Below, one piece after another: positions 29,141 through 39,187 of a stretch of 64,000 nucleotides of DNA. The position numbers and the translations under genes are program-made. Positions within the stretch are counted from its first letter, which is position 1. Every line of letters begins with the position of its first letter. The DNA is taken from contig NZ_CP160631.1 in assembly GCF_040783975.1 (NCBI RefSeq), forward strand, positions 3,162,001-3,226,000. Direction: 5' to 3'. The DNA comes from Pantoea sp. Ep11b. GTDB lineage: Bacteria; Pseudomonadota; Gammaproteobacteria; Enterobacterales; Enterobacteriaceae. The notes beneath the pieces are model-generated. The model was given only the letters and a program-made list of their open reading frames with translations. It had not been told where the DNA came from and did not search any database.

Positions 29141-30112
29141 ATGAGTAAGATCTATGAAGACAACTCTTTGACAATTGGTCATACGCCATTGGTTCGACTG
29201 AACCGCATCGGTAACGGCCGCATCCTTGCGAAAGTTGAATCCCGTAACCCGAGCTTCAGCGTAAAATGCCGTATCGGTGCCAATATGATTTGGGACGCAG
29301 AAAAACGCGGTATTCTGAAACCGGGTGTTGAACTGGTGGAGCCGACCAGCGGCAACACCGGTATCGCGCTGGCCTATGTGGCAGCCGCACGCGGTTATAA
29401 ACTGACGCTGACCATGCCGGAAACCATGTCGGTGGAGCGTCGTAAGCTGCTGAAAGCGCTGGGCGCGAAGCTGGTTCTGACCGAAGGCGCAAAGGGTATG
29501 AAAGGCGCTATCGGCAAAGCGGAAGAGATTGTCGCCAGCGATCCAGACAGATATGTTCTGCTGCAGCAGTTCAGCAACCCGGCCAACCCGGAAATTCATG
29601 AAAAGACTACCGGCCCGGAAATCTGGGAAGACACCGATGGCGAAGTAGACGTGTTTATTGCCGGTGTCGGCACCGGTGGTACGCTGACCGGCGTGAGCCG
29701 CTACATCAAAAACACCAAAGGCAAAAAAGATCTGATTACCGTTGCGGTTGAACCGACCGATTCGCCGGTGATTGCTCAGGCGATGGCCGGTGAGGAGATC
29801 AAACCAGGCCCGCACAAGATTCAGGGCATCGGTGCAGGCTTTATTCCAGGTAACCTGGAGCTGAACCTGGTGGATCGCGTCGTGGCGATTACCAACGAAG
29901 AGGCGATCAGCACGGCGCGTCGTCTGATGGAAGAGGAAGGTATTCTGGCCGGTATCTCTTCCGGTGCTGCGGTTGCTGCTGCGCTGAAGCTGCAGGAAGA
30001 TGAGACCTTCGCCAACAAAAATATCGTTGTCATCCTCCCCTCTTCCGGTGAACGTTACCTGAGTACTGCGCTGTTTGCCGATCTTTTCACCGAAAAAGAG
30101 CTGCAGCCCTAG
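29141..30112 (+). CDS. cysK: Cysteine synthase A (O-acetylserine sulfhydrylase)
   Basis: A 323-residue PLP enzyme, nearly identical in layout to E. coli CysK. PLP lysine Lys42 is in [26 protein letters not shown] is the phosphate/substrate loop and [14 protein letters not shown] binds the PLP phosphate. It joins O-acetylserine and sulfide to make cysteine in the cytoplasm, the last step of sulfate assimilation. A paralogue, cysM, lies at 35435–36319. The gene ends in a strong terminator. Confidence 0.97.
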   Translation: MSKIYEDNSLTIGHTPLVRLNRIGNGRILAKVESRNPSFSVKCRIGANMIWDAEKRGILKPGVELVEPTSGNTGIALAYVAAARGYKLTLTMPETMSVERRKLLKALGAKLVLTEGAKGMKGAIGKAEEIVASDPDRYVLLQQFSNPANPEIHEKTTGPEIWEDTDGEVDVFIAGVGTGGTLTGVSRYIKNTKGKKDLITVAVEPTDSPVIAQAMAGEEIKPGPHKIQGIGAGFIPGNLELNLVDRVVAITNEEAISTARRLMEEEGILAGISSGAAVAAALKLQEDETFANKNIVVILPSSGERYLSTALFADLFTEKELQP

Positions 30113-30137
30113 TCGCGGCGAAAGTCTTAAAATGGAT

Positions 30138-30165
30138 AAAAAAGCACCCGCACGGGTGCTTTTTT
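30138..30165 (+). terminator. Terminator of cysK
   Basis: AAAGCACCCG/CGGGTGCTTTTTT hairpin with a very short loop, starting about 26 bases after the cysK stop. Confidence 0.85.
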
Positions 30166-30498
30166 GTGGCGCAGATCTCACTTTCATCACCCGGCAGATT
30201 GATTTCAGTGATGCCGCTCTGGTATTTAGACTGCCAATTATTTCGATGCCTGAAATTAATCCGCGTTTGAAGTGGATCAAGCTGAATCGATTTACGGATT
30301 CAGTGAAACGGCGAATCACGGCATAATTAACCGGTGACGTGTAGAATCGGTTTTGAGACGCAACGGATTGTCGTATTGACGCATGCGCGTCTCTGGTCAG
30401 CAGGATGCTATACCCGCGCACCGACACAGGCTAAAGTAGAGGCTCCAGGCTAGACTTTAGATCCATAAAACTCATTCTGATAACGTTGGGGAAATAGA
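30166..30498 (+). promoter_or_regulatory. pts promoter region with a Cra (FruR) consensus site
   Basis: This 333-base gene-free stretch must carry the pts promoters. GCTGAATCGATTTA at 30281–30294 fits the Cra consensus RSTGAAWCSNTHHW at every position, and AGTGAAACGG at 30302–30311 is a second, weaker match. In E. coli Cra and CRP control ptsHI. I could not place a CRP site. The ptsH ATG has GGGG about 8 bases upstream. Confidence 0.6.
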
Positions 30499-30756
30499 AT
30501 GTTCCAGCAAGAAGTTACTATTACTGCACCAAACGGCCTGCATACTCGCCCAGCTGCGCAATTCGTTAAAGAAGCCAAAGCTTTCCAGTCAGAAATTACC
30601 GTGACCTCTAACGGTAAATCAGCGAGTGCGAAAAGCCTGTTCAAACTGCAGACGCTGGGTCTGACTCAGGGCACCGTCGTGACACTCTCTGCAGAAGGTG
30701 AAGATGAGCAGAAGGCCGTTGAACATCTGGTCAAACTGATGGCTGAACTGGAGTAA
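30499..30756 (+). CDS. ptsH: Phosphocarrier protein HPr
   Basis: An 85-residue HPr, the standard length. His15 in NGLHTRPAA accepts phosphate from enzyme I; Ser46 in [17 protein letters not shown] is the conserved second site, not used for regulation in enteric bacteria. HPr passes phosphate to all sugar-specific EII proteins in the cytoplasm. First gene of ptsH–ptsI–crr. The 161-base gap to ptsI is longer than I expect from E. coli (about 45 bases) and contains a hairpin. Confidence 0.98.
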   Translation: MFQQEVTITAPNGLHTRPAAQFVKEAKAFQSEITVTSNGKSASAKSLFKLQTLGLTQGTVVTLSAEGEDEQKAVEHLVKLMAELE

Positions 30757-30816
30757 TCTCCGCTCAGCTCTCCAGCAAATCGACTCCTCTGCGCCATTGA
30801 GTGCAAACATCTTGAT

Positions 30817-30842
30817 CGCGGACAACCTGTCCGCGTTATTGC
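30817..30842 (+). terminator. Attenuator-like hairpin between ptsH and ptsI
   Basis: CGCGGACA-ACC-TGTCCGCG (30817–30835) is a perfect 8-bp stem followed by TTATTGC. The T tract is imperfect, so it may give partial termination or act as an RNA processing or stability element favouring ptsH. Confidence 0.5.
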
Positions 30843-30917
30843 TTTCGTAGAGTACGTGTCCCGCGACAATGGCACCGCAAAGAGTCCCATCAGCCATCGT
30901 GATTAAAAGGTAGCGTT

Positions 30918-32645
30918 ATGATTTCAGGCATTTTAGCATCACCAGGTATCGCTTTCGGCAAAGCACTGCTGCTGAAAGAAGACGAGATCGTCATCAATCG
31001 CAAGAAAATTTCTGATGACCAGGTTGAGCAGGAAGTTCAGCGCTTCCTTGATGGCCGTAGCAAAGCGGCAACACAACTGGAAGCGATTCGCGTCAAAGCG
31101 GGTGAAACCCTGGGTGAAGAGAAAGCAGCGATCTTCGAAGGCCACATCATGTTGCTGGAAGATGAAGAGCTGGAGCAGGAAATCATTGACCTGATCAAGA
31201 AAGATCACGCGTCTGCCGATGCCGCTGCCTACTCAGTCATCGATGGCCAGGCGAAAGCACTGGAAGAGTTAGATGATGAATACCTGAAAGAGCGTGCGGC
31301 TGACGTGCGCGACATCGGTAAGCGTCTGCTGCAAAACATTCTCGGTCTGCACATCGTTGACCTGAGCGCGATTCAGGAAGAATCCATTCTGGTGGCCAAA
31401 GACTTAACGCCGTCAGAAACCGCACAGCTGAACCTGAAAAAGGTGCTGGGCTTTATTACCGATCTGGGTGGCCGTACCTCGCACACCTCTATCATGGCGC
31501 GTTCGCTGGAGATCCCGGCCATTGTCGGCACCGGTAACGTCACCGCCACGATCAAAAACGGCGATTTCCTGATTCTGGATGGTGTCAACAACACGATTCA
31601 CGTCAACCCTTCAGAAGCGATTCAGGAAGAGCTGAAAGCCGTACAGAACCAGTATCTGTCGGAAAAACATGAATTAGCCAAGCTGAAAGATCTGCCCGCG
31701 GTCACGCTGGATGGTCATCAGGTTGAAGTCTGTGCCAACATCGGTACCGTGCGCGATATCGCCGGGGCTGAGCGTAACGGCGCAGAAGGCGTAGGCCTCT
31801 ACCGCACCGAATTCCTGTTCATGGACCGCGACTCGCTGCCAGGCGAAGAAGAGCAGTTCCAGGCATACAAAGCCGTCGCGGAAGCGATGGGTTCACAGGC
31901 CGTTATCGTGCGTACCATGGATATCGGCGGTGACAAAGATCTGCCTTACATGAACCTGCCAAAAGAAGAGAACCCGTTCCTCGGCTGGCGCGCAATCCGT
32001 ATCGCCATGGACCGCAAAGAGATTCTGCATGCTCAGCTGCGTGCTATCCTGCGCGCTTCCTCGTTCGGTAAACTGCGCATCATGTTCCCGATGATCATCT
32101 CGGTTGAAGAAGTCCGCAGCCTGAAAGCCGAACTCGAACTGCTGAAAGCGCAGCTGCGCGAAGAGGGCAAAGCCTTTGATGAAAGCATCGAAGTCGGCAT
32201 CATGGTGGAAACCCCGGCGTCAGCTGTGATCGCCCACCACCTGGCGAAAGAAGTTGATTTCTTCAGTATCGGCACAAACGATCTGACGCAGTATACTCTG
32301 GCGGTCGATCGTGGTAATGATTTGATCTCGCACCTGTACAACCCAATGACGCCGTCTGTGCTTAACTTAATTAAGCAAGTCATTGATGCATCTCACGCTG
32401 AAGGTAAATGGACCGGCATGTGTGGTGAGCTGGCAGGTGATGAACGTGCTACACTACTGTTACTGGGAATGGGGCTGGACGAGTTCAGCATGAGTGCCAT
32501 TTCTATCCCTGGCATCAAGAAAATCATTCGTAATACTAATTTTGAAGATGCGAAGGCATTAGCAGAGCAGGCACTGGCTCAACCGACTGCGGAAGATTTA
32601 ATGAACCTGGTCAACAGATTCATTAAGGAAAAAACGCTCTGCTAA
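30918..32645 (+). CDS. ptsI: PTS enzyme I
   Basis: A 575-residue phosphoenolpyruvate–protein phosphotransferase, same length as E. coli EI. The N-terminal HPr-binding domain is followed by the phosphohistidine domain (His189 in [18 protein letters not shown]) and the PEP-binding barrel ([17 protein letters not shown], and [26 protein letters not shown] with the catalytic Cys). It starts the sugar phosphotransfer chain by taking phosphate from PEP and passing it to HPr. The ATG is preceded by AAAGGT. Confidence 0.98.
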   Translation: MISGILASPGIAFGKALLLKEDEIVINRKKISDDQVEQEVQRFLDGRSKAATQLEAIRVKAGETLGEEKAAIFEGHIMLLEDEELEQEIIDLIKKDHASADAAAYSVIDGQAKALEELDDEYLKERAADVRDIGKRLLQNILGLHIVDLSAIQEESILVAKDLTPSETAQLNLKKVLGFITDLGGRTSHTSIMARSLEIPAIVGTGNVTATIKNGDFLILDGVNNTIHVNPSEAIQEELKAVQNQYLSEKHELAKLKDLPAVTLDGHQVEVCANIGTVRDIAGAERNGAEGVGLYRTEFLFMDRDSLPGEEEQFQAYKAVAEAMGSQAVIVRTMDIGGDKDLPYMNLPKEENPFLGWRAIRIAMDRKEILHAQLRAILRASSFGKLRIMFPMIISVEEVRSLKAELELLKAQLREEGKAFDESIEVGIMVETPASAVIAHHLAKEVDFFSIGTNDLTQYTLAVDRGNDLISHLYNPMTPSVLNLIKQVIDASHAEGKWTGMCGELAGDERATLLLLGMGLDEFSMSAISIPGIKKIIRNTNFEDAKALAEQALAQPTAEDLMNLVNRFIKEKTLC

Positions 32646-32687
32646 TCTGCATGATGCTGGCCCCAAATTACTGCTTAGGAGAAGATC

Positions 32688-33188
32688 ATGGGTTTGTTTT
32701 CTAAACTTTTTGGCGAAAAAACGGATAGCGCTGGGACTATTGATATCGTAGCGCCTCTGTCAGGCGAAATCGTGAATATTGAAGACGTACCAGATGTGGT
32801 GTTTGCAGAAAAAATCGTGGGCGACGGTATTGCCATCAAGCCAAGCGGCAACAAAATGGTTGCCCCTGTTGATGGGACTATCGGCAAGATTTTTGAAACC
32901 AATCACGCTTTTTCGATCGAATCTGACAACGGCATTGAGCTGTTCGTCCACTTCGGTATCGATACCGTTGAACTGAAAGGCGAAGGCTTCAAGCGTATCG
33001 CTGAAGAAGGCCAGAAGGTCAAAAAAGGCGATGTGGTCATCGAGTTCGATCTGCCGCTGCTGGAAGAGAAAGCAAAATCAACCCTGACCCCGGTCGTCAT
33101 CTCCAACATGGATGAGATCAAGGAACTGATTAAGCTGTCTGGCCAGGTTACCGTGGGGGAAACCCCGGTAATTCGCATCAGAAAGTAA
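32688..33188 (+). CDS. crr: Glucose-specific PTS component EIIA (Crr)
   Basis: A 166-residue EIIA-Glc, about three residues shorter than E. coli Crr. The phospho-accepting His88 lies in [18 protein letters not shown] and the partner His73 in [11 protein letters not shown]. It carries phosphate to the glucose EIICB and, in its free form, inhibits other sugar permeases and controls adenylate cyclase. It starts 42 bases after ptsI with AGGAG upstream and ends in a terminator. Confidence 0.97.
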   Translation: MGLFSKLFGEKTDSAGTIDIVAPLSGEIVNIEDVPDVVFAEKIVGDGIAIKPSGNKMVAPVDGTIGKIFETNHAFSIESDNGIELFVHFGIDTVELKGEGFKRIAEEGQKVKKGDVVIEFDLPLLEEKAKSTLTPVVISNMDEIKELIKLSGQVTVGETPVIRIRK

Positions 33189-33203
33189 GCGTTTATCTGT
33201 AAC

Positions 33204-33237
33204 ATAACGGCACCTGCGGGTGCCGTTATTGTTTCTG
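33204..33237. terminator. Terminator after crr
   Basis: ATAACGGCACC-TGC-GGGTGCCGTTAT (33204–33229), an 11-bp stem, followed by TGTTTCTG. It lies between crr and the converging kinase gene and may serve both. Confidence 0.75.
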
Positions 33238-33247
33238 CTGTACGCGC

Positions 33248-34588
33248 TTAAGGCTGCCAGCGTGGCAGACGCAGCGTCAGCTCCAGCCCCCCTTCGGGAC
33301 GATTCCGCGCCTCGACTTCCCCATGATGTGCCAGCACCACCTTACGCACGATAGCCAGCCCCAGACCATACCCCTTCCCCATCAGCGGAGAGTTAACCCG
33401 GACAAAGGGGTCAAAGATGCTGGAGAGTTTCTCCTCATCCACGCCCGGGCCCTGATCGCGCACCTGAATCGCCAGCCACTGCTGATCCGTGCGCAGATGC
33501 ACGTCGATACGCTGCCCCGGCAGGGAGAAGCGGAGCGCGTTGCGCAGCACATTCTCGGTGGCGCGCCGTATCAGCTCCGCGTTACCGCGAACGGTGTAAT
33601 CCGCCCGATCGTCCACCTGCAGCACCACCTGCACGCCAGGGATCTGCGCTTCATAGCGCACGTCGGCGATTACGGCCTCAAGCAGGCCGGTAAGATCGAA
33701 ATATTGCTCATCCGGGATGCTTTCATGCCCGGCTCGTGACAGCGTCAGCAGCTCACCGATCATCTTATCCAGCCGGCGCGCCTCTTCATCAATGCGATCG
33801 AGTGAACTGCTGACATTTTCGGGCGTCTGGCGTGCCAGCCCGGTTGCCAGCTGCAGCCGCGCCAGCGGTGAACGCAGCTCATGAGAGATGTCGTGCAGCA
33901 GCTCTTCACGGGCGCGCACCAGGGTATCCAGCCGTTCGACCATTGCATCAAAAGCTTGCGCAACGGTAGAGAGTTCGTCGCGGCGTTTACGCATGGCCGG
34001 AAATAACCGGACGCGCAGATCCCCCTCTGCGACCCGGGAAAAGCCTTCCCGCAGCTGACGCAGGGGGCACGTCAGGTTCCAGGCCAGCAGCAGACTGAAG
34101 AGCAGTCCCACTGAGCCGGCAAAGATAAACATCGGTTCCGGGATGTTCAGGAACCGGCGTGGCATCCTGTTCATGATGCTGTCTTTGCGCATGCCATCCA
34201 GGTCATAGCGCAGCTGATAGGCGTTGCCATCCGCGCCCTGCACCTGGCGCACCACCTCTTCAGGAAAACGTCCACGGATATCCTGATTGACGCGATTCTC
34301 AGCGGGCAACGGTTGTGCCTGCCGGGTGACGTGGAAGAACTGCCGGTCACTCTCATTCCAGTCCGACAGCATCACATTCAGCGCCTCAGGACCGTTGCGC
34401 TTCAGCACCGACGCGGCAGAGGTCATCTGCAGATCGACAATGCGCCGAATCGCCACGATTTCAGGCGGCTCATGCCGTTTACCCGAAAGCGTAAAACCGA
34501 GCCAGATAAGCTGGCTCATGATGACGAACACGATCCAGAAGCCGATGAAGATCTTCCAGAACATGCGTCCCCGGTAACTCTGCTTCAT
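33248..34588 (-). CDS. Sensor histidine kinase, CpxA/RstB-like
   Basis: A 446-residue kinase: TM1 about 10–33, a short periplasmic domain of about 118 residues, TM2 about 152–172, a HAMP linker, dimerisation domain with His236 in LLHDISHELRSPLARLQL, N box ENVLRNALRF (Asn350), G1 DQGPGVD and G2 GKGYGLGLAIVRKV. All catalytic motifs are intact. It overlaps its partner regulator by 4 bases. In E. coli this place, between crr and cysM, holds pdxK, yfeK and yfeS, so the pair is a replacement. Signal and targets are unknown; the periplasmic domain is not one I recognise. Confidence 0.87.
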   Translation of the reverse strand: MKQSYRGRMFWKIFIGFWIVFVIMSQLIWLGFTLSGKRHEPPEIVAIRRIVDLQMTSAASVLKRNGPEALNVMLSDWNESDRQFFHVTRQAQPLPAENRVNQDIRGRFPEEVVRQVQGADGNAYQLRYDLDGMRKDSIMNRMPRRFLNIPEPMFIFAGSVGLLFSLLLAWNLTCPLRQLREGFSRVAEGDLRVRLFPAMRKRRDELSTVAQAFDAMVERLDTLVRAREELLHDISHELRSPLARLQLATGLARQTPENVSSSLDRIDEEARRLDKMIGELLTLSRAGHESIPDEQYFDLTGLLEAVIADVRYEAQIPGVQVVLQVDDRADYTVRGNAELIRRATENVLRNALRFSLPGQRIDVHLRTDQQWLAIQVRDQGPGVDEEKLSSIFDPFVRVNSPLMGKGYGLGLAIVRKVVLAHHGEVEARNRPEGGLELTLRLPRWQP

Positions 34589-35265
34589 CGGATGCGGTAG
34601 CCGATGCTGCGAACGGTTTCGATATTAATGCTGTCTGCCGTCAGCGCACTGAGCTTCTGGCGGATATTGCTGATATGCACATCAACACTGCGATCATAAG
34701 CTTCGCGCGGGCGCCCCAGCCCCTTTTCTGAAAGCTCATCTTTAGAGACCACTCTGTCCGGTGCACGCAGCAGCAGATCAAGCAGGTTAAATTCCGAGGC
34801 GGTCAGGTCAAACGGCGTACCCTGCCACTCACTGATGCGGGTTGCGGGATTGAGCGTAAGCTCGCCCCAGCGCAGCGGCTCTTTCGACTCGGGTTGCAGC
34901 GGCTGCTCTTCGAAACGGCGTAATACTGCACGCAGACGCGCTACCAGTTCGCGTGGATAACAGGGCTTAGGCATATAGTCATCCGCCCCCATCTCCAGAC
35001 CGATGACCCGATCAATGTTGTCGCCCTTCGCGGTCAGCATAATCACCGGTATCCGGCTTTTCTGACGCACCTGACGCAACACATCGATGCCGCTCATATC
35101 GGGCAGCATGATATCCAGAATCAGGGCGGTGAACGCCCCCGAAAGCGCCCCCTCTATTCCGGCGCTGCCGGTCAGAACCAGCTGGGCATCGAACCCTTCG
35201 GCAATCAGGTACTGGCTTAACATCGTGCCTAACTCAACATCATCATCAACGAGCAAAATTTTCAT
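34585..35265 (-). CDS. OmpR/PhoB-family response regulator, CpxR-like
   Basis: A 226-residue regulator: acidic pocket DDD (7–9), phosphoacceptor Asp51 in ALILDIMLPDMSG, conserved Lys in DDYMPKPCYPRELVARLRAVLRR, and a C-terminal winged helix (LTASEFNLLDLLLRAPDRVVSKDELSEKGLGR, then DRSVDVHISNIRQKL and IETVRSIGYRI). The overall pattern is closest to the CpxR group. It is upstream of and overlaps the kinase gene, the usual order for such pairs. It is unlikely to be the true CpxR, because that gene normally sits beside cpxP elsewhere; this cannot be checked here. Confidence 0.88.
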   Translation of the reverse strand: MKILLVDDDVELGTMLSQYLIAEGFDAQLVLTGSAGIEGALSGAFTALILDIMLPDMSGIDVLRQVRQKSRIPVIMLTAKGDNIDRVIGLEMGADDYMPKPCYPRELVARLRAVLRRFEEQPLQPESKEPLRWGELTLNPATRISEWQGTPFDLTASEFNLLDLLLRAPDRVVSKDELSEKGLGRPREAYDRSVDVHISNIRQKLSALTADSINIETVRSIGYRIR

Positions 35266-35375
35266 TGTTATCTCTCAGCAGAACTGGCGCTATTTTGTCC
35301 TGTAGCCGGCGTTCACGCAGCCTGTTTTACGCGATCCTTACAGATTCATTATCCCCGCAGCAGGCGATTCTGGCC

Positions 35376-35415
35376 AAAAAAAAGACCTGTGGGCGATGCA
35401 CGCGCGCACAGATCT
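35376..35415 (-). terminator. Probable terminator of cysM
   Basis: On the minus strand AGATCTGTG and CACAGGTCT-type arms (35407–35415 and 35383–35391, one mismatch) are followed by eight T residues. Confidence 0.5.
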
Positions 35416-35434
35416 GATGCCGTCTCAGTGAAGA

Positions 35435-36319
35435 TTACTGATGATAAAGCCCGGTAGAGAGATAACGATCGCCGCGATCGCAGGCGATCGCCACCACCAC
35501 GCTGCCCGGATTGGCCTGCGCAATACGCAGCGCCCCCGCGACCGCACCGCCTGAACTGACGCCGCAGAAAATCCCCTCGCGTCGTGCCAGCTCCCGCATC
35601 GTCTCTTCCGCTTCTTTCTGCGTCATATCCATCACATCATCCACCAGATCGGGCCGGTAGATCCCCGGCAGATAGGCCAGCGGCCAGCGCCGGATGCCGG
35701 GAATGCTGCTGCCTTCACTGGGCTGCAGACCGATCACCTGCACACCGCTGTTCTGCTCTTTGAGATAGCGTCCGACGCCGGTGATGGTGCCGGTGGTCCC
35801 CATGCTGGAGACAAAATGGGTCATGCGCTGGTTCGACTGCTGCCACAACTCCGGGCCGGTAGTCTGATAGTGGCCCAGCGGGTTGTCGGGATTGTTAAAC
35901 TGATCCAGCACCCGGCCTTCACCGCGTGCGGCCATCGCCTGCGCCAGATCGCGGGCGCCTTCCATGCCCTGCTCCCGTGGCACCAGAATCAGCTCTGCGC
36001 CGTAGGCCCGCATCGCATCCTGCCGTTCCTGACTCATGTTGTCCGGCATCAGCAGACGCAGACGGTAGCCTTTCATGGCCGCGATCATCGCCAGCGCGAT
36101 GCCGGTGTTGCCACTGGTGGCTTCGATCAGCTGGTCGCCGGGTGAAATCTCCCCGCGCAGTTCCGCCTGATGGATCATCGACCAGGCCGCGCGATCTTTC
36201 ACCGAACCGGCCGGATTATTGCCCTCCAGCTTGAGCCAGACCTCACTGCCGTTGGCGGGCGTCAGGCGCTGCAATTTGATCAGCGGCGTATTGCCGATGG
36301 TGTTCTCAAGAGTCGTCAC
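35435..36319 (-). CDS. cysM: Cysteine synthase B
   Basis: A 294-residue PLP enzyme of the CysM type, somewhat shorter than E. coli CysM (303). PLP lysine Lys41 lies in NPAGSVKDRAAWSMIHQAE; the substrate loop is [16 protein letters not shown] and the phosphate loop is SSMGTTGTITGVGRYL. Unlike CysK it can use thiosulfate, giving S-sulfocysteine, which fits its position after the thiosulfate/sulfate ABC genes. A terminator lies between cysA and cysM. Confidence 0.95.
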   Translation of the reverse strand: MTTLENTIGNTPLIKLQRLTPANGSEVWLKLEGNNPAGSVKDRAAWSMIHQAELRGEISPGDQLIEATSGNTGIALAMIAAMKGYRLRLLMPDNMSQERQDAMRAYGAELILVPREQGMEGARDLAQAMAARGEGRVLDQFNNPDNPLGHYQTTGPELWQQSNQRMTHFVSSMGTTGTITGVGRYLKEQNSGVQVIGLQPSEGSSIPGIRRWPLAYLPGIYRPDLVDDVMDMTQKEAEETMRELARREGIFCGVSSGGAVAGALRIAQANPGSVVVAIACDRGDRYLSTGLYHQ

Positions 36320-36353
36320 GGTGTGGTTCCTGGCCTGTTACAAACGAGAGGCG

Positions 36354-36381
36354 AAAAAAAGGCGGGAGTGAGACTCCCGCC
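36354..36381 (-). terminator. Terminator between cysA and cysM
   Basis: GGCGGGAGT-CTC-ACTCCCGCC is a perfect 9-bp stem followed on the minus strand by seven T residues. It lies in the 81-base gap and should make cysM expression partly independent of cysPTWA. Confidence 0.8.
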
Positions 36382-36400
36382 CGCTGTTGAGGTGAAAATA

Positions 36401-37489
36401 TCAGGCGCTCTGCGCAAAGGCAACTGCGCGCAGCGGCTTATCGCCCTTGTAGAGGCGCGCCTGCTGTAATCCCACAAACAGACGCTCACCGCGAATCGGG
36501 GCCGTCTGCTCGCCTTCAAACACCAGCGAGAACGGCTCGCTCTGCCAGCCCGCAGGCTGAACCACCAGCTGCCAGAAGTGGCCGCGCGGGCTGACTTCCA
36601 GCACCTGAACCGGCAGTGGCGTTTCCAGGCTGCTGCGGCGCGACACGTCGATCTCCCACGGACGCAGGAACAGCTCCACCGCGCCCTGATGGGCAGAGGT
36701 GTAGCCCAGCGGCCAGTGGTGCGCGCCGACGTGGAACTGCGATCCCTGGATCTCGCCATCAAAGCGATTCACTTCGCCCAGGAACTCCAGCACAAAACGG
36801 GTCGCCGGTTCACGCCACACATCGTCTGGCGTACCGACCTGCTCAATGTTGCCCTGACTCATCACCACCACGCGATCGGCGACTTCCATCGCCTCTTCCT
36901 GGTCGTGGGTCACGAACACGCTGGTAAATTTCAGTTCTTCGTGCAGCTCGCGCAGCCAGCGGCGCAGCTCTTTTCGCACCTGTGCATCCAGCGCACCGAA
37001 AGGTTCATCCAGCAGCAGGATCTGCGGCTCCACCGCTAACGCACGCGCCAGCGCCACTCGCTGTTTCTGACCGCCCGAAAGCTGCGCCGGAAAACGGTTC
37101 GCCAGATGGCCCAGTTGCACCATCTCCAGCAGACGGGTGACACGCTGCCGGATCTCCGCCGTGGAAGGGCGCTCACGGCGTGGCAGAACGGTCAGACCAA
37201 ATGCGATGTTGTCGAAGACGGTCATATGACGGAACAGCGCATAGTGCTGGAACACAAAGCCGACCTGGCGATCGCGCGCATGCAGGCGGCTGACATCGTT
37301 ACCATGGAAGCGGATCTGGCCGCTGTTCTGATGCTCCAGCCCGGCAATAATGCGCAGCAGCGTGGTTTTACCCGAGCCTGATGGACCAAGCAGCGCCACC
37401 ATTTCACCCGAGGCAATATCCAGAGAGATATCGTTCAGCACCGAGGTGCGACCAAAGGATTTGTTGATCTTGTTAATCTCAATGCTCAT
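36401..37489 (-). CDS. cysA: Sulfate/thiosulfate ABC transporter ATPase CysA
   Basis: A 362-residue ABC ATPase. Walker A is [11 protein letters not shown], the signature is [16 protein letters not shown] and Walker B is [11 protein letters not shown]; the switch His is in [17 protein letters not shown]-terminal TOBE-type regulatory domain follows from about residue 240. It powers sulfate and thiosulfate import through CysT/CysW. Its start overlaps the cysW end by 11 bases. Confidence 0.96.
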   Translation of the reverse strand: MSIEINKINKSFGRTSVLNDISLDIASGEMVALLGPSGSGKTTLLRIIAGLEHQNSGQIRFHGNDVSRLHARDRQVGFVFQHYALFRHMTVFDNIAFGLTVLPRRERPSTAEIRQRVTRLLEMVQLGHLANRFPAQLSGGQKQRVALARALAVEPQILLLDEPFGALDAQVRKELRRWLRELHEELKFTSVFVTHDQEEAMEVADRVVVMSQGNIEQVGTPDDVWREPATRFVLEFLGEVNRFDGEIQGSQFHVGAHHWPLGYTSAHQGAVELFLRPWEIDVSRRSSLETPLPVQVLEVSPRGHFWQLVVQPAGWQSEPFSLVFEGEQTAPIRGERLFVGLQQARLYKGDKPLRAVAFAQSA

Positions 37490-38354
37490 GATTTCCCTCC
37501 TGTTGCAGACGTTTGTGCTGCTGCTCTAAGCGCCACTGCAGAATGCTTTTCAGAAACAGCGTCACAATTGCCATCAGGGTCAGCAGCGCGGCCGCGGTAA
37601 AGGCGCCCACCGTGTTGTAGTCCTGATGCAATAATTCAACCTGAAGCGGTAACGTATAGGTCTCACCGCGAATCGATCCCGAGACCACCGAGACCGCACC
37701 AAACTCACCAATCGCACGGGCATTAGTCAGCACGATGCCGTACAGCAGCGCCCAGCGAATGTTCGGCAGCGTCACACGACGGAACATCTGCCAGCCGGAA
37801 GCGCCCAACAGCACCGCCGCTTCATCTTCATGACTGCCCTGGCTCAGCATCACCGGCACCAGCTCGCGAACGACGAACGGACAGGTCACAAACACCGTCG
37901 CCAGTACCATGCCCGGCCAGGCAAACATAATCTGAATATTGTGGGCATCCAGCCAGCCGCCCGCCGGGCCGTTGACGCCCCAGAACAGCAGATACATCAG
38001 ACCAGCCACCACCGGCGACACGGCAAAAGGAATATCGAACAGGGTCAGCAGCAGCTGGCGTCCCGGGAAGGTAAAGCGCGTCACCAGCCAGGCCAGCAGC
38101 GTGCCGAACACCAGGTTAACCGGTACGGTGATCAGCGCCACCATTACCGTCAGCCAGATCGCGTGCAGCATGTCCGGGTCGGAGAGATTGCTCAGGGCCG
38201 CAATCAGCCCGTGATTCAGCGCTTCCCAGAAGATGGAGATCATCGGCACCACCAGCAGCAGAATCGAGACCAGCGCCCCGATGCCAATCAGCAGCCATTT
38301 GCTCCAGTTCACCGGCTGACGCGCCGCGTGATTGAGTTGCGAAACCTCAGCCAT
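37479..38354 (-). CDS. cysW: Sulfate/thiosulfate ABC permease CysW
   Basis: A 291-residue permease with six membrane segments and the cytoplasmic EAA loop ([27 protein letters not shown]) that contacts CysA. It forms the membrane channel with CysT. Its ATG overlaps the cysT stop codon by one base (TAATG), so the two are translationally coupled. Confidence 0.96.
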   Translation of the reverse strand: MAEVSQLNHAARQPVNWSKWLLIGIGALVSILLLVVPMISIFWEALNHGLIAALSNLSDPDMLHAIWLTVMVALITVPVNLVFGTLLAWLVTRFTFPGRQLLLTLFDIPFAVSPVVAGLMYLLFWGVNGPAGGWLDAHNIQIMFAWPGMVLATVFVTCPFVVRELVPVMLSQGSHEDEAAVLLGASGWQMFRRVTLPNIRWALLYGIVLTNARAIGEFGAVSVVSGSIRGETYTLPLQVELLHQDYNTVGAFTAAALLTLMAIVTLFLKSILQWRLEQQHKRLQQEGNHEH

Positions 38355-39187
38355 TAGTGACCTCCCAGACGACGGCCAAAGCGGCTCTGTAATGTGTTAA
38401 TAGCGAACAACAGAATCAGCGAGGCCAGCAGGATAACCGACGCGATGGCGCTGGCCGCCGGATAGTCAAACTCCTGCAGACGGACAAAAATCATCAGCGA
38501 GGTCACTTCCGTTTTCCAGGCAATGTTGCCCGCAATAAAGATGACCGCACCGAACTCCCCCAGGCTGCGGGTAAACGAGAGCGCCGTGCCCGCCAGCAGC
38601 GCCGGCGCCACTTCCGGCAGCACGACGCGGCGGAAACTCTGCCACGGCGTCGCGCCCAGGGTTTCGGCCGCCTCTTCATACTCCGGGCCTAACTCTTCCA
38701 GCACCGGCTGTACGGTACGCACCACAAACGGGATGCTGGTAAAGGCCATTGCAATGGCGATACCGATCCAGGTGTAGGAGATTTTGATGTCGAAATGGGC
38801 GAACCACTGTCCGTACCAGCCGCTGACGGAGAAGAGGCCGGCCAGCGTCAGACCCGCGACTGCGGTCGGCAGCGCAAACGGCAGATCCATCAGGCCATCC
38901 AGCAGCGCGCGGCCCGGGAAGCGATAACGGGTCAGGATCCACGCCATCAGCATGCCGAACACCGCATTAAACAGAGAGGCGACGCCAGCCGAGAGCAGCG
39001 TGACTTTATAGGCCGCTACCAGCTGCGGATTGGTCACCACATCCCAGTACTGCTGCAGCGTCATCTGCGACAGCTGCATGATGACGGCGCTGATCGGCAG
39101 CAGCAGAATCAGACAGGTAAAGAGCAGGCTGGTGCCAAGGCTGAGGCCAAAACCAGGCAGAACACGTTTATGGCTGGCTGCAAACAT
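38354..39187 (-). CDS. cysT: Sulfate/thiosulfate ABC permease CysT (CysU)
   Basis: A 277-residue permease, six membrane segments, with the EAA loop YEEAAETLGATPWQSFRRVVLPEVAPAL and the conserved SFTRSLGEFGAVIFIAGN stretch. It pairs with CysW. Its ATG also overlaps the preceding stop (cysP) by one base. Confidence 0.96.
   Translation of the reverse strand: MFAASHKRVLPGFGLSLGTSLLFTCLILLLPISAVIMQLSQMTLQQYWDVVTNPQLVAAYKVTLLSAGVASLFNAVFGMLMAWILTRYRFPGRALLDGLMDLPFALPTAVAGLTLAGLFSVSGWYGQWFAHFDIKISYTWIGIAIAMAFTSIPFVVRTVQPVLEELGPEYEEAAETLGATPWQSFRRVVLPEVAPALLAGTALSFTRSLGEFGAVIFIAGNIAWKTEVTSLMIFVRLQEFDYPAASAIASVILLASLILLFAINTLQSRFGRRLGGH

Noticed and set aside
29120..30427. Long open frame (435 codons) on the minus strand opposite cysK
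   Set aside because: It is antisense to a highly conserved gene whose codon bias leaves that frame open; the translated sequence has no recognisable domain and no ribosome site.
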